Shown piece after piece: positions 1-7,029 of a stretch of 11,086 nt of DNA; position 1 is the stretch's first letter, and every line of letters starts with the position of its first letter. The stretch is from Candidatus Omnitrophota bacterium. GTDB lineage: Bacteria > Omnitrophota > Koll11 > JAHIPI01. The stretch is from positions 1 through 11,086 of the forward strand of contig JAQUMG010000043.1 in the NCBI GenBank assembly GCA_028718265.1, given 5' to 3'. The notes under the pieces were generated by a model. It saw only the letters and a program-made list of their open reading frames with translations, was not told the DNA's origin and searched no databases. The position numbers and the translations under genes are program-made.

Positions 1-1283
1 CTGCCGAACACACGATGAGCATGATTTTAGCCTTGTCACGCAATATTCCGCAAGCCAACATATCTATGAGAGAAGGCAAGTGGGACAGAAAAAAATTCAT
101 GGGCACAGAACTTTACAATAAAGTTCTCGGCGTAATAGGCCTCGGAAGAATAGGCACGGAAGTTACAAAAAGAGCGCTTAGCTTTAAGATGAAAGTGCTC
201 GTTTACGATCCATATTTGTCGGAAGAAAGAGCGAAGAAACTGGAAGTGGAACTTGCTGATTTGCAGACTATTTTCAGGCAGTCCGATTACATAACCGTTC
301 ACACGCCGCTTACAAGCGAAACAAAACATCTTATAGGTGAAAAAGAGTTCAAGATGATGAAAAAAGGCGTTAGAGTCATAAACTGCGCCAGAGGCGGTAT
401 CATAGACGAGAAAGCGCTTGAGGCTGCGCTTCAATCGGGCCAGGTAGCCGGTGCTGCGCTTGATGTTTACGAAAAAGAGCCGCCGGCCCCGGATAGTTCG
501 CTTGTAAAGATGCCTAACGTAGTAACCACTCCGCATCTCGGAGCGTCTACGGAAGAAGCGCAGGTGGCCGTATCCATTGACATAGCCGAATCGATAAAAG
601 ATGCCCTGCTTAACAAGGGCATTAGAAACGCGGTCAACGTTCCATCGATAGATTCGGAGATGATAAAGAATCTGCAGCCGTATCTTAATCTGGCAGAGAA
701 GATAGGGTTATTGCATACGCAATTAGCGGAAGGCCACATTCATAAAGTAAAAGTAAAGTATGTGGGAGATGTTACGGAATATGATATTACTCCGATTACC
801 ATGGCGTTAGTAAAAGGGCTTCTCTCCCCGATATTGCAGGAAACGATAAACTACATGAATGCGCTTTTGATCGCAAAAAACCGCGGCATAGAAGTCGCAG
901 AGTCAAAAACAACAGAGGTAATGGATTTCGCGAATGCCATAGCCGTTACGGTAGAGACCCAGAAAGGTTCAAACCTTATAATGGGTTCATTGTTTACCAG
1001 GACAGATCCGCGGATAATAAGAATAAATAATTTCTATGTGGACCTTATTCCCAGGGGGCATATGGTTTACATATCCAACAAAGATCTGCCCGGCGTAGTC
1101 GGTGAAATAGGGACCATTTTAGGCAAGAGTAAAATAAATATCGCCGGAATGACATTCGGCCGTATAAATCAGGGCGGAGACGCGATAACGGTTCTTAACA
1201 TAGACAACGCGCCGAGTGAAGAAGTTGTAAAAATGCTGCGCAAAGCCAAAAATATAAACGACGTGAAAGTCATAGAACTTTAG
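1..1283 (+). CDS. serA: D-3-phosphoglycerate dehydrogenase, 5'-truncated by the window edge
   Basis: This enzyme oxidises 3-phosphoglycerate with NAD+ to 3-phosphohydroxypyruvate, the first step of serine synthesis, in the cytosol. The reading frame is open to the left edge: the codons before the first ATG (position 15) read A-E-H-T, matching the conserved SerA stretch before the NAD fold, so that ATG is internal. About 100 N-terminal residues are missing. Numbering from the ATG at 15: NAD-binding GLGRIG at 42-47; catalytic Arg126 (NCARGG), Glu155 (YEKEP) and His174 (TPHLGAS); an intervening ASB-type domain at about 205-345; and a C-terminal ACT domain at about 349-422 with DLPGVVG and INIAG, the usual serine-sensing module. 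The full protein would be about 525 residues, the long SerA form, so feedback inhibition by serine is plausible. It ends 40 bases before the condensing-enzyme gene. Identity is secure. Confidence 0.96.
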   Translation, partial: AEHTMSMILALSRNIPQANISMREGKWDRKKFMGTELYNKVLGVIGLGRIGTEVTKRALSFKMKVLVYDPYLSEERAKKLEVELADLQTIFRQSDYITVHTPLTSETKHLIGEKEFKMMKKGVRVINCARGGIIDEKALEAALQSGQVAGAALDVYEKEPPAPDSSLVKMPNVVTTPHLGASTEEAQVAVSIDIAESIKDALLNKGIRNAVNVPSIDSEMIKNLQPYLNLAEKIGLLHTQLAEGHIHKVKVKYVGDVTEYDITPITMALVKGLLSPILQETINYMNALLIAKNRGIEVAESKTTEVMDFANAIAVTVETQKGSNLIMGSLFTRTDPRIIRINNFYVDLIPRGHMVYISNKDLPGVVGEIGTILGKSKINIAGMTFGRINQGGDAITVLNIDNAPSEEVVKMLRKAKNINDVKVIEL

Positions 1284-1323
1284 CGCATCCGGATCAAATC
1301 AATAAGAACGACGGAGCTGAGAC

Positions 1324-2577
1324 ATGAAGAAGAAAAACGGTAAAAATCAAAATGTAATAAAAATAATAGACGTGACAAACAGGGACGGAGTTCAGACTTC
1401 AAGGCTCGGCCTGGCTAAACTCGAGAAGACGATGCTTAATCTTTATCTTAACGAGATGGGCGTGTGTCAGAGTGAATTCGGCTTTCCGGTAACGCGTCAC
1501 GAAACCAACTACTTAAACGCAAATCTTGAATTGGCGAAAATGGGCGTATTGAAGCCGATAATTCTGAGCGGATGGGTCAGGGCGATAACCGAGGATGTGG
1601 AGAAGGCCACAAAGATGACCAGAATCGAGCACCTTAATCTTTCGATCTCCACTTCCGATCAGATGCTTTACCATAAATTCAAAGGGAAATTGTCAAAAGA
1701 TGACATAATAGAAGAAATGACAGGCGCTCTCGATCTGGCCAAGACCAGGGGCATAAAGACTGTAGGGGTAAATGCCGAAGACGCATCCCGCTCCGACATG
1801 AATTTCCTGATAAAATTTTCACAACAGGCAAAAGAACACGGCGCAGACCGGATCAGATATTGCGATACGCTCGGTTACGACGATCCTTTCACAATTTATA
1901 AGAGGATAAGACTCCTGGCCACCGAAGTAGATCTTCCGATAGAGCTGCATTGTCACAATGACCTGGGCATGGTTGTTGCTACCAGCGTAGCCGGCGCAAA
2001 GGCCGCTATCGACGCCGGCGTAGATGCGTATATAAATACGACGGTAAACGGCATGGGAGAAAGGGCCGGGAATGCAGACTTGGTAAGCACCATCCTGGCG
2101 ATTAAATACTCAAGCGGTTTCAAAGATAAGTATGTACTTGACCCGAATATAAAACTTTCCTGTGCGTGGAAGATAGCCAAGTTTGCTTCCTACGCTTTCG
2201 GGATACCCATACCCGTTAACCAAGTTGCTGTGGGCGGAAACGCGTTTGCCCACGAATCCGGCATACACGCCGACGGAGCCCTTAAAGACAGGAGAAATTA
2301 TGAGTTGTACGATTTTGAGGAACTGGGCAGAGGCGAACCGGAAATCGTAGAGACGGGCAGGATGATCACTGCAGGCGAATACAGCGGTATCAAAGGATTC
2401 CGAAACGTCTATGATAAACTTGAAGTAAAATTCAAAGATGACGGAGAGGCGACAAAGATTCTGGAGCTTGTTAGATATGCCAACGTACATACGCAAAAGC
2501 CGCTCACCAATGATGAATTGTGTTTTATAGCGAAATATCCGGATATTGCCAAGAAAATATTTACAATGACACCATAG
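1324..2577 (+). CDS. LeuA/NifV-family acyl-CoA:2-oxoacid condensing enzyme (homocitrate synthase-like; possible Re-citrate synthase)
   Basis: A member of the DRE-TIM metallolyase (HMGL-like) family, which condenses acetyl-CoA with a 2-oxoacid. Seen in the 417-residue protein: a D-x-T-x-R-D-G-x-Q motif at 16-24 (catalytic Arg20, metal ligand Asp21); the metal-binding H-x-H at 209 and 211 followed by NDLGM; GMGERAGN at 243-250; and HESGIHADG at 310-318, typical of the LeuA/homocitrate synthase/citramalate synthase branch. The C-terminal regulatory domain of long LeuA is absent, so leucine feedback of that kind is unlikely. The first motif reads TNRDGVQ instead of the usual TLRDGEQ, which suggests a separate subfamily. 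Substrate (2-oxoisovalerate, 2-oxoglutarate, pyruvate or oxaloacetate) cannot be settled from sequence alone, and no leuB, leuC, leuD or nif gene lies nearby. The start is supported by GGAG at 1313-1316, seven bases upstream. Family is certain, exact reaction is not. Confidence 0.85.
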   Translation: MKKKNGKNQNVIKIIDVTNRDGVQTSRLGLAKLEKTMLNLYLNEMGVCQSEFGFPVTRHETNYLNANLELAKMGVLKPIILSGWVRAITEDVEKATKMTRIEHLNLSISTSDQMLYHKFKGKLSKDDIIEEMTGALDLAKTRGIKTVGVNAEDASRSDMNFLIKFSQQAKEHGADRIRYCDTLGYDDPFTIYKRIRLLATEVDLPIELHCHNDLGMVVATSVAGAKAAIDAGVDAYINTTVNGMGERAGNADLVSTILAIKYSSGFKDKYVLDPNIKLSCAWKIAKFASYAFGIPIPVNQVAVGGNAFAHESGIHADGALKDRRNYELYDFEELGRGEPEIVETGRMITAGEYSGIKGFRNVYDKLEVKFKDDGEATKILELVRYANVHTQKPLTNDELCFIAKYPDIAKKIFTMTP

Positions 2578-2604
2578 TTTAGCTTTAGGCTTGTAGCTAA
2601 TCAT

Positions 2605-2608
2605 GGAG
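2605..2608 (+). promoter_or_regulatory. Ribosome binding site deciding the small-membrane-protein start
   Basis: GGAG lies six bases before the ATG at 2615. The in-frame ATG at 2603 overlaps this site and has no comparable Shine-Dalgarno sequence of its own, so 2615 is the better start. Confidence 0.55.
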
Positions 2609-2614
2609 ATGAAC

Positions 2615-3040
2615 ATGAAGAAGATATTCGTATTCTGGATAATATTTCTGGTTATTTTGATTGCAGGGGTATCGCTGGCCATTTCCAGCAAGTTTGTTCT
2701 TAAGAGAGAAAAAGAGAGGGCCGACGAATTAAAGAAAACGGGTATTCTGCGGCCTTCGCGATCGCCTAAATTGCCCGTCGCAAGCGAGACAAAGGCGGCG
2801 CAGCCGGAAAAAGCAGGGGTTGAGTTGCTGCCTAAGACGGAGGAAACTGCCAAAGAAGCGCCTGCAACTGTTCCCGAGCAGCCGGTATCGCCCGTTTCGG
2901 GTGAAATTCCTCCTATGCAGAATAATATACCCGTGCAGATAAATACCAACTCTCTTGAAATATCAGTTTCAGCTCCGCAATCGTCTAATCCGGTGCAGGA
3001 GCCGCAGCCCAGCCAGACAACACCATTAGCGGGACAGTAA
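2615..3040 (+). CDS. Small single-span membrane protein with Pro-rich tail, function unknown
   Basis: I do not recognise this protein. It is about 141 residues from the ATG at 2615 (145 from the ATG at 2603). It opens with M-K-K and one strongly hydrophobic segment at about residues 4-23, which could be a signal anchor or an uncleaved signal peptide. A charged stretch at about 26-41 (many Lys, Arg and Glu) may form a short helix. The rest, about 46-141, is low-complexity and rich in Pro, Ser, Thr, Gln and Glu, looks disordered and contains no Cys. The tail most likely lies outside the cytoplasmic membrane, but the positive charges on both sides of the span leave topology open. It sits 37 bases after the condensing-enzyme gene and 31 before purA on the same strand, so it is probably co-transcribed. 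Codon use matches its neighbours and the good ribosome binding site supports a real gene. Confidence 0.72.
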   Translation: MKKIFVFWIIFLVILIAGVSLAISSKFVLKREKERADELKKTGILRPSRSPKLPVASETKAAQPEKAGVELLPKTEETAKEAPATVPEQPVSPVSGEIPPMQNNIPVQINTNSLEISVSAPQSSNPVQEPQPSQTTPLAGQ

Positions 3041-3071
3041 TCCGCAATTTAACATTATTTACGAGGAGATT

Positions 3072-4349
3072 ATGCCAAACACAGTACTTATCGGCGCGCA
3101 ATGGGGAGACGAAGGGAAGGGTAAGATAATAGATATCCTTTCGGAAAAATCGGATATCATCATCCGTTTTCAGGGCGGGAATAATGCCGGCCATACGGTT
3201 GTTATAGGCAATGAGGAGTTTATTCTGCATCTCATACCTTCCGGCATATTACATAAAGGTAAGATTTGTGTAATAGGAAACGGTGTCGTGGTGGACCCCG
3301 AAGCGCTTTTAGAAGAAATAGAAGCACTTAAAAAGCGGCACATCGATGTTGATAGCTCCCTTATAATCAGCGATCAGGTGCACGTCATATTTCCGTATCA
3401 CAAACTGCTTGATGAATTGCGCGAACAGAAAAAATCCTCGACTAAGATAGGGACCACTAAAAGAGGCATAGGCCCCTGTTACGGCGATAAAGCGGCGCGA
3501 TGCGGCATAAGGATGACCGACCTTCTGAATCCGGAAAAATTCAGGGAAAAACTGAAATTCAATATCGACGAAAAGAATGCCATACTGAGGACGCTCTATA
3601 ATCACAGCGGTTTTTCCCTCGATGACATGTACCATCAATACATAGATTACGGCAGGAAGATATCAAAGTATATGCAGAACGTGCCGCTTTATCTTAATAT
3701 GGCGATAGAAAAAAGAAAGTCGCTGTTATTCGAAGGCGCACAAGGTACGCTTCTTGATATAGACCACGGTACCTATCCTTTTGTAACTTCCAGTAATACC
3801 ACTGCCGGCGGAGCGTGTACAGGAACCGGCGTAAGTCCTGTAAATATCGATAAGGTTATAGGAGTGACGAAGGCCTATACTACAAGAGTGGGCGAAGGAC
3901 CGTTTCCGACCGAATTCGGGCCGGAGCTTATGGAAAAAATACGTAAAAAAGGAAAAGAATTCGGCGCAACCACAGGCAGGCCGAGAAGATGCGGCTGGCT
4001 TGATGCTGTGATATTAAAACATGCCGTTATGATAAACGGGCTGACCGAATTAGCACTTACTAAATTGGATGTACTTGATAATACCGAGACGATTAAGGTG
4101 TGCGTTGCCTATAAATGCGGCGGTAAAATCCTGAAAAATTTCCCGGGTAATATGGAAATGCTTTCGGCCTGCGTACCGGTTTATGAAGAACTCCCGGGCT
4201 GGAATACAAATATAACTTCGGTAACAAAATACAGGCATCTTCCCATTAAGGCGCGAAAGTATATATCCTATATATCCAAACTCGTTAATAAGAAGGTAAC
4301 GATGGTGTCTGTGGGTTCCGAGCGCAAGCAGACGTTAATACGGGTTTAA
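3072..4349 (+). CDS. purA: Adenylosuccinate synthetase
   Basis: This enzyme joins IMP and aspartate using GTP to form adenylosuccinate, the first committed step from IMP to AMP, in the cytosol. The 425-residue length is normal for bacterial PurA. Visible motifs: the GTP-binding loop GDEGKGK at 12-18 with catalytic Asp13; NAGHT with catalytic His41; the IMP-contact stretch TTKRGIGP near 128-135; EGAQGTLLDIDHGTYP near 219-234; TGRPRRCGWLD near 301-311; and a C-terminal SVGSERKQT. No key residue is missing. The start has GAGGAG at 3063-3068, three bases before the ATG. uppS begins four bases after the stop. purA stands where the ribosome recycling factor gene frr stands in many bacteria with the same downstream order. 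Confidence 0.98.
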   Translation: MPNTVLIGAQWGDEGKGKIIDILSEKSDIIIRFQGGNNAGHTVVIGNEEFILHLIPSGILHKGKICVIGNGVVVDPEALLEEIEALKKRHIDVDSSLIISDQVHVIFPYHKLLDELREQKKSSTKIGTTKRGIGPCYGDKAARCGIRMTDLLNPEKFREKLKFNIDEKNAILRTLYNHSGFSLDDMYHQYIDYGRKISKYMQNVPLYLNMAIEKRKSLLFEGAQGTLLDIDHGTYPFVTSSNTTAGGACTGTGVSPVNIDKVIGVTKAYTTRVGEGPFPTEFGPELMEKIRKKGKEFGATTGRPRRCGWLDAVILKHAVMINGLTELALTKLDVLDNTETIKVCVAYKCGGKILKNFPGNMEMLSACVPVYEELPGWNTNITSVTKYRHLPIKARKYISYISKLVNKKVTMVSVGSERKQTLIRV

Positions 4350-4353
4350 GCAC

Positions 4354-5052
4354 ATGCCGAATATTCCCACCCACATAGCTATAATAATGGACGGAAACCG
4401 GCGCTGGGCGAGACGGCATGGCCTGCCGGCTACTTTCGGCCATGGCGAAGGCGTAAAAGCTATAGAAAGAGTCATAAAGGCTGCGCCGGAAATGGGTGTA
4501 AAGATTCTTACCTTGCACGCCTTCAGCACGGAAAACTGGAAGCGGCCCTCAAAGGAAATCAAGATTTTGCTGGAATTACTTGAACGCTACCTTGATAGCC
4601 AAAAGAAGAGGCTGATGGATAACGGCATACGGCTGAATACCATAGGCAGAGTAGACAGATTTCCTGCGAAATTGCGGGAAAAGCTGAACGAAGTCAAAAA
4701 TTTGACAAAAAGAAATTCGCGTCTAGTATTGAATCTGGCGCTGAACTACGGCGGAAGAAATGAGATAGTCGAGGCAGCGCGGCAAATTGTCAAAGATGCG
4801 AAAAAGGGCAAATTGAAAACCGAAGCCATATCCGAGGAATCTTTTTCGAAATATCTCTATACGTCCGGCATGCCCGATCCCGACCTTTTAATCCGCACGA
4901 GCGGCGAATTGCGCCTGAGCAATTTTTTATTGTGGCAGGCCTCTTACGCGGAAATTTACATAACGAAAAAATTGTGGCCTGATTTCGGAAAGGCTGATTT
5001 AAGAAAAGCCATTGACTCTTACCAAAAGAGAAAAAGAAGGCTGGGAGGCTGA
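4354..5052 (+). CDS. uppS: Isoprenyl transferase (undecaprenyl diphosphate synthase type)
   Basis: This cis-prenyltransferase elongates farnesyl diphosphate with isopentenyl diphosphate, normally to the C55 carrier used for peptidoglycan and other envelope polymers. It acts at the inner face of the cytoplasmic membrane. The 232 residues show the Mg/diphosphate-binding IMDGNRRWA at 11-19 with catalytic Asp13, the FGHGEG loop at 28-33, FSTENW at 57-62, LNYGGRNEI at 130-138, and the C-terminal DPDLLIRTSGE...LSNFLLWQ block (from 175) with Glu200. Chain length cannot be read directly, but a single copy in this setting fits C55. The four-base gap after purA and the lack of a strong Shine-Dalgarno sequence suggest translational coupling to purA. 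It supplies the end use for the isoprenyl units made with dxr and ispG downstream. Confidence 0.96.
   Translation: MPNIPTHIAIIMDGNRRWARRHGLPATFGHGEGVKAIERVIKAAPEMGVKILTLHAFSTENWKRPSKEIKILLELLERYLDSQKKRLMDNGIRLNTIGRVDRFPAKLREKLNEVKNLTKRNSRLVLNLALNYGGRNEIVEAARQIVKDAKKGKLKTEAISEESFSKYLYTSGMPDPDLLIRTSGELRLSNFLLWQASYAEIYITKKLWPDFGKADLRKAIDSYQKRKRRLGG
5043..5048 (+). promoter_or_regulatory. Ribosome binding site for cdsA, inside the uppS 3' end
   Basis: GGGAGG lies five bases before the ATG at 5054 and overlaps the last codons of uppS. It fixes the cdsA start at 5054; the in-frame TTG further upstream, at 5012, would add 14 polar, charged residues before the first membrane span. Confidence 0.7.
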
Positions 5053-5053
5053 C

Positions 5054-5866
5054 ATGCTGAAAGAGAGAATAATAAGCTCGATTTTAGTGATATCGCTTAC
5101 CTTATTGGTCATTTTCTTCTTTCCTAATTGGGTATTTTGCGCCGTCGCCGCCCTGTTTATTGCCGTATCCCTTTATGAGTTTTATTCCATGGTAGAAAAG
5201 AAGGGGATAATGGTGTATAAATATTTTGGTACATTTTTGGGTATCCTGGTACCTATTTTTACTTACCTTGAATATAACATGAAGACCGAAGGAGTGGTGG
5301 TATTTTCCATAGTCCTGTTCGCCATCTTTATATTTGCGCGGCAATTCGCGAAAAAGGACGGCTCCGATATCCTGGCGTCGACCGCCATAACATTATTCGG
5401 CATACTGTATATAAGCTGGTTCTTTACTTTCCTTATCAAATTAAAATACCTTCCCAACGGGGATAATATAGTATTATTTCTTATTTTACTTACGGAAGGC
5501 GGCGATGCTGGTGCATATTTTGTAGGATCCTCTATGGGGAAGCATCTTCTTATACCGCGTATAAGCCCCAAAAAGACGATAGAAGGAACTTTGGGCGGAT
5601 TTGTTACGACCATAATACTGGCTGTTTTATGTAAACTGCTTTTGCCTCTGCCTGAGATGTCTATGCCGCAGATACTGATCGCGGCCGTTCTGATAGGTAT
5701 TATTTGCCCCATAGGTGACCTTGCCGAATCACTTTTTAAAAGAGATTGCGGTGTAAAGGATTCCGGCGAATGCCTGCCGGGTCTCGGCGGCATCCTCGAT
5801 ATGATCGATAGCCTTTTGTTAACCGCGCCAATGCTGTACTTTTATATAATGGCGTTTGTGATGTAG
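5054..5866 (+). CDS. cdsA: Phosphatidate cytidylyltransferase (CDP-diacylglycerol synthase)
   Basis: This integral membrane enzyme makes CDP-diacylglycerol from phosphatidate and CTP, the precursor of the cell's phospholipids. From the ATG at 5054 it has 270 residues with about seven to eight hydrophobic segments (for example 8-23, 26-40, 57-71, 80-95, 109-128, 138-147, 182-198 and 206-222). Conserved elements seen: GGDAGAYFVG at 149-158, ISPKKTIEG at 170-178, and the family signature from Ser227 to Asp252 with FKR, VKDSG and the paired acidic residues Asp249 and Asp252. The signature is not canonical: the usual His and Arg (GHGG, DRxD) are Leu244 (GLGG) and Met250 (DMID). The metal-binding acidic residues remain, so the enzyme is probably active. 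It starts one base after the uppS stop, indicating coupled translation, and dxr follows 14 bases later. Confidence 0.94.
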   Translation: MLKERIISSILVISLTLLVIFFFPNWVFCAVAALFIAVSLYEFYSMVEKKGIMVYKYFGTFLGILVPIFTYLEYNMKTEGVVVFSIVLFAIFIFARQFAKKDGSDILASTAITLFGILYISWFFTFLIKLKYLPNGDNIVLFLILLTEGGDAGAYFVGSSMGKHLLIPRISPKKTIEGTLGGFVTTIILAVLCKLLLPLPEMSMPQILIAAVLIGIICPIGDLAESLFKRDCGVKDSGECLPGLGGILDMIDSLLLTAPMLYFYIMAFVM

Positions 5867-5880
5867 CACGGGACATTAAT

Positions 5881-7029
5881 ATGCCTAAGAAAAAAATATG
5901 TATTCTGGGCTCAACGGGTTCGATAGGCAGGAATGCTCTTCGGGTTATATCGGATTTAAGCGACAGATTCCAAGTATGCGGTCTTTCCGCGCACTCGAAT
6001 ATCAGGCTCCTCGCGGAGCAGGTAAATAGATTTAAGCCCGATGCAATTGCGGTAAGCGACGAATCCCGGGCGTATGAATTAAGCAGGAACCTTAAGTGCC
6101 GTGTCAATATATTTGCAGGCAAGGATGCGCACGAGGAACTAGCCGCGCAGAAAGAGGCCGATATTATTCTCATTGCCATTACGGGCAGTGCTTCGATAAG
6201 GCCGACTTATGCCGCAGTTTCGCACGGAAAAGACATAGCGCTTGCCTCAAAAGAAGCCTTAGTGAGCGCCGGCCACATCATAACGAGAGAAGCAAAGAGA
6301 AGAAATTCGGTTATAATACCGGTGGACAGCGAGCACAGCGCGGTTTTTCAATGTTTAGCCGGTAACGATGCGTCAAAAGTAAGAAAACTTTATATTACTT
6401 CATCCGGCGGGCCCTTACTTAATATACCCAAAAGGAATTTTAAAAATCTCTCGCGCAGAGATGTTCTTAATCATCCCAAGTGGAAAATGGGAAAAAAGAT
6501 ATCGGTCGATTCTGCTACTATGATGAATAAGGGTCTTGAAATTATTGAGGCAAAATGGCTCTTCGGTATAGATATCGATAAGATAAAAGTCCTGATCCAC
6601 CCCGAAGCGATCGTGCATTCTATGGTCGAATTCGTCGATGGTTCTTTACTTGCGCAATTAGGGGTGACGGATATGCGTCTCCCCATTCAGCATGCCCTTA
6701 GTTATCCGGAAAGGTACGAAAACAGTTTAAAACCGCTCGATTTGTCAAAAGTCGGCAAACTGACATTCGATAAACCGGATACTGTTAAATTTACGTCACT
6801 TAAAATCGCTTATGAAGCGGCAAAAGAAGGCGGAAGTGCACCATGTGTTCTGAATGCTTCCAATGAGACAGCTGTTAAAGCATTTCTTGCGGGAAAAGTA
6901 AAATTCACAGATATACCGGTTATCATTGAGAAGGTATTATCTAAACATAAAAAAATAGAGTTTCCGTCGCTTGAGGAGATCGAGGCGATCGGAAGATGGG
7001 CAGAGGAGGAGGTCGAGAGATTTTGTTAA
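5881..7029 (+). CDS. dxr: 1-deoxy-D-xylulose 5-phosphate reductoisomerase
   Basis: Dxr converts DXP to 2-C-methyl-D-erythritol 4-phosphate with NADPH and a divalent metal. It is the second and committing step of the MEP isoprenoid pathway and the known target of fosmidomycin. The 382-residue protein has the NADPH loop GSTGSIG at 10-16, LASKEALV at 121-128 with Lys124, metal ligands Asp149 and Glu151 (PVDSEHSA) and Glu220 (MMNKGLE), and the substrate-binding SSGGPL at 174-179 and WKMGKKISVDSATM at 201-214. Length is in the normal range (about 380-400). A GGGA at 5870-5873 lies seven bases before the ATG. The end overlaps the start of rseP, so the two are translationally linked. ispG, a later enzyme of the same pathway, lies one gene beyond rseP. 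Confidence 0.98.
   Translation: MPKKKICILGSTGSIGRNALRVISDLSDRFQVCGLSAHSNIRLLAEQVNRFKPDAIAVSDESRAYELSRNLKCRVNIFAGKDAHEELAAQKEADIILIAITGSASIRPTYAAVSHGKDIALASKEALVSAGHIITREAKRRNSVIIPVDSEHSAVFQCLAGNDASKVRKLYITSSGGPLLNIPKRNFKNLSRRDVLNHPKWKMGKKISVDSATMMNKGLEIIEAKWLFGIDIDKIKVLIHPEAIVHSMVEFVDGSLLAQLGVTDMRLPIQHALSYPERYENSLKPLDLSKVGKLTFDKPDTVKFTSLKIAYEAAKEGGSAPCVLNASNETAVKAFLAGKVKFTDIPVIIEKVLSKHKKIEFPSLEEIEAIGRWAEEEVERFC
7004..7013 (+). promoter_or_regulatory. Strong Shine-Dalgarno for rseP inside dxr
   Basis: AGGAGGAGGT is a full match to the anti-Shine-Dalgarno complement, placed inside the last codons of dxr. It lies nine bases before an in-frame TTG at 7023 and downstream of the in-frame ATG at 6996, so it can serve only the TTG. 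This favours TTG as the rseP start. Confidence 0.6.

Noticed and set aside
1284..1323. Search for a promoter in the 40-base gap between serA and the condensing enzyme.
   Set aside because: No convincing -35/-10 pair or hairpin was found; only the ribosome binding site stands out.
2579..2600. Inverted repeat TTAGCT/AGCTAA with a 10-base loop between the condensing enzyme and the small membrane protein.
   Set aside because: A 6-base AT-rich stem with a long loop and no T run is too weak to call as a terminator or regulatory element.
2110..2949. Long open frame on the minus strand opposite the condensing enzyme and the small membrane protein.
   Set aside because: It lies opposite well-supported genes, its translation shows no recognisable domain, and the opposing plus-strand frame carries conserved motifs.
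5012..5053. In-frame upstream TTG that would lengthen cdsA into uppS.
   Set aside because: The added 14 residues are polar and charged, and the ATG at 5054 has GGGAGG at ideal spacing.
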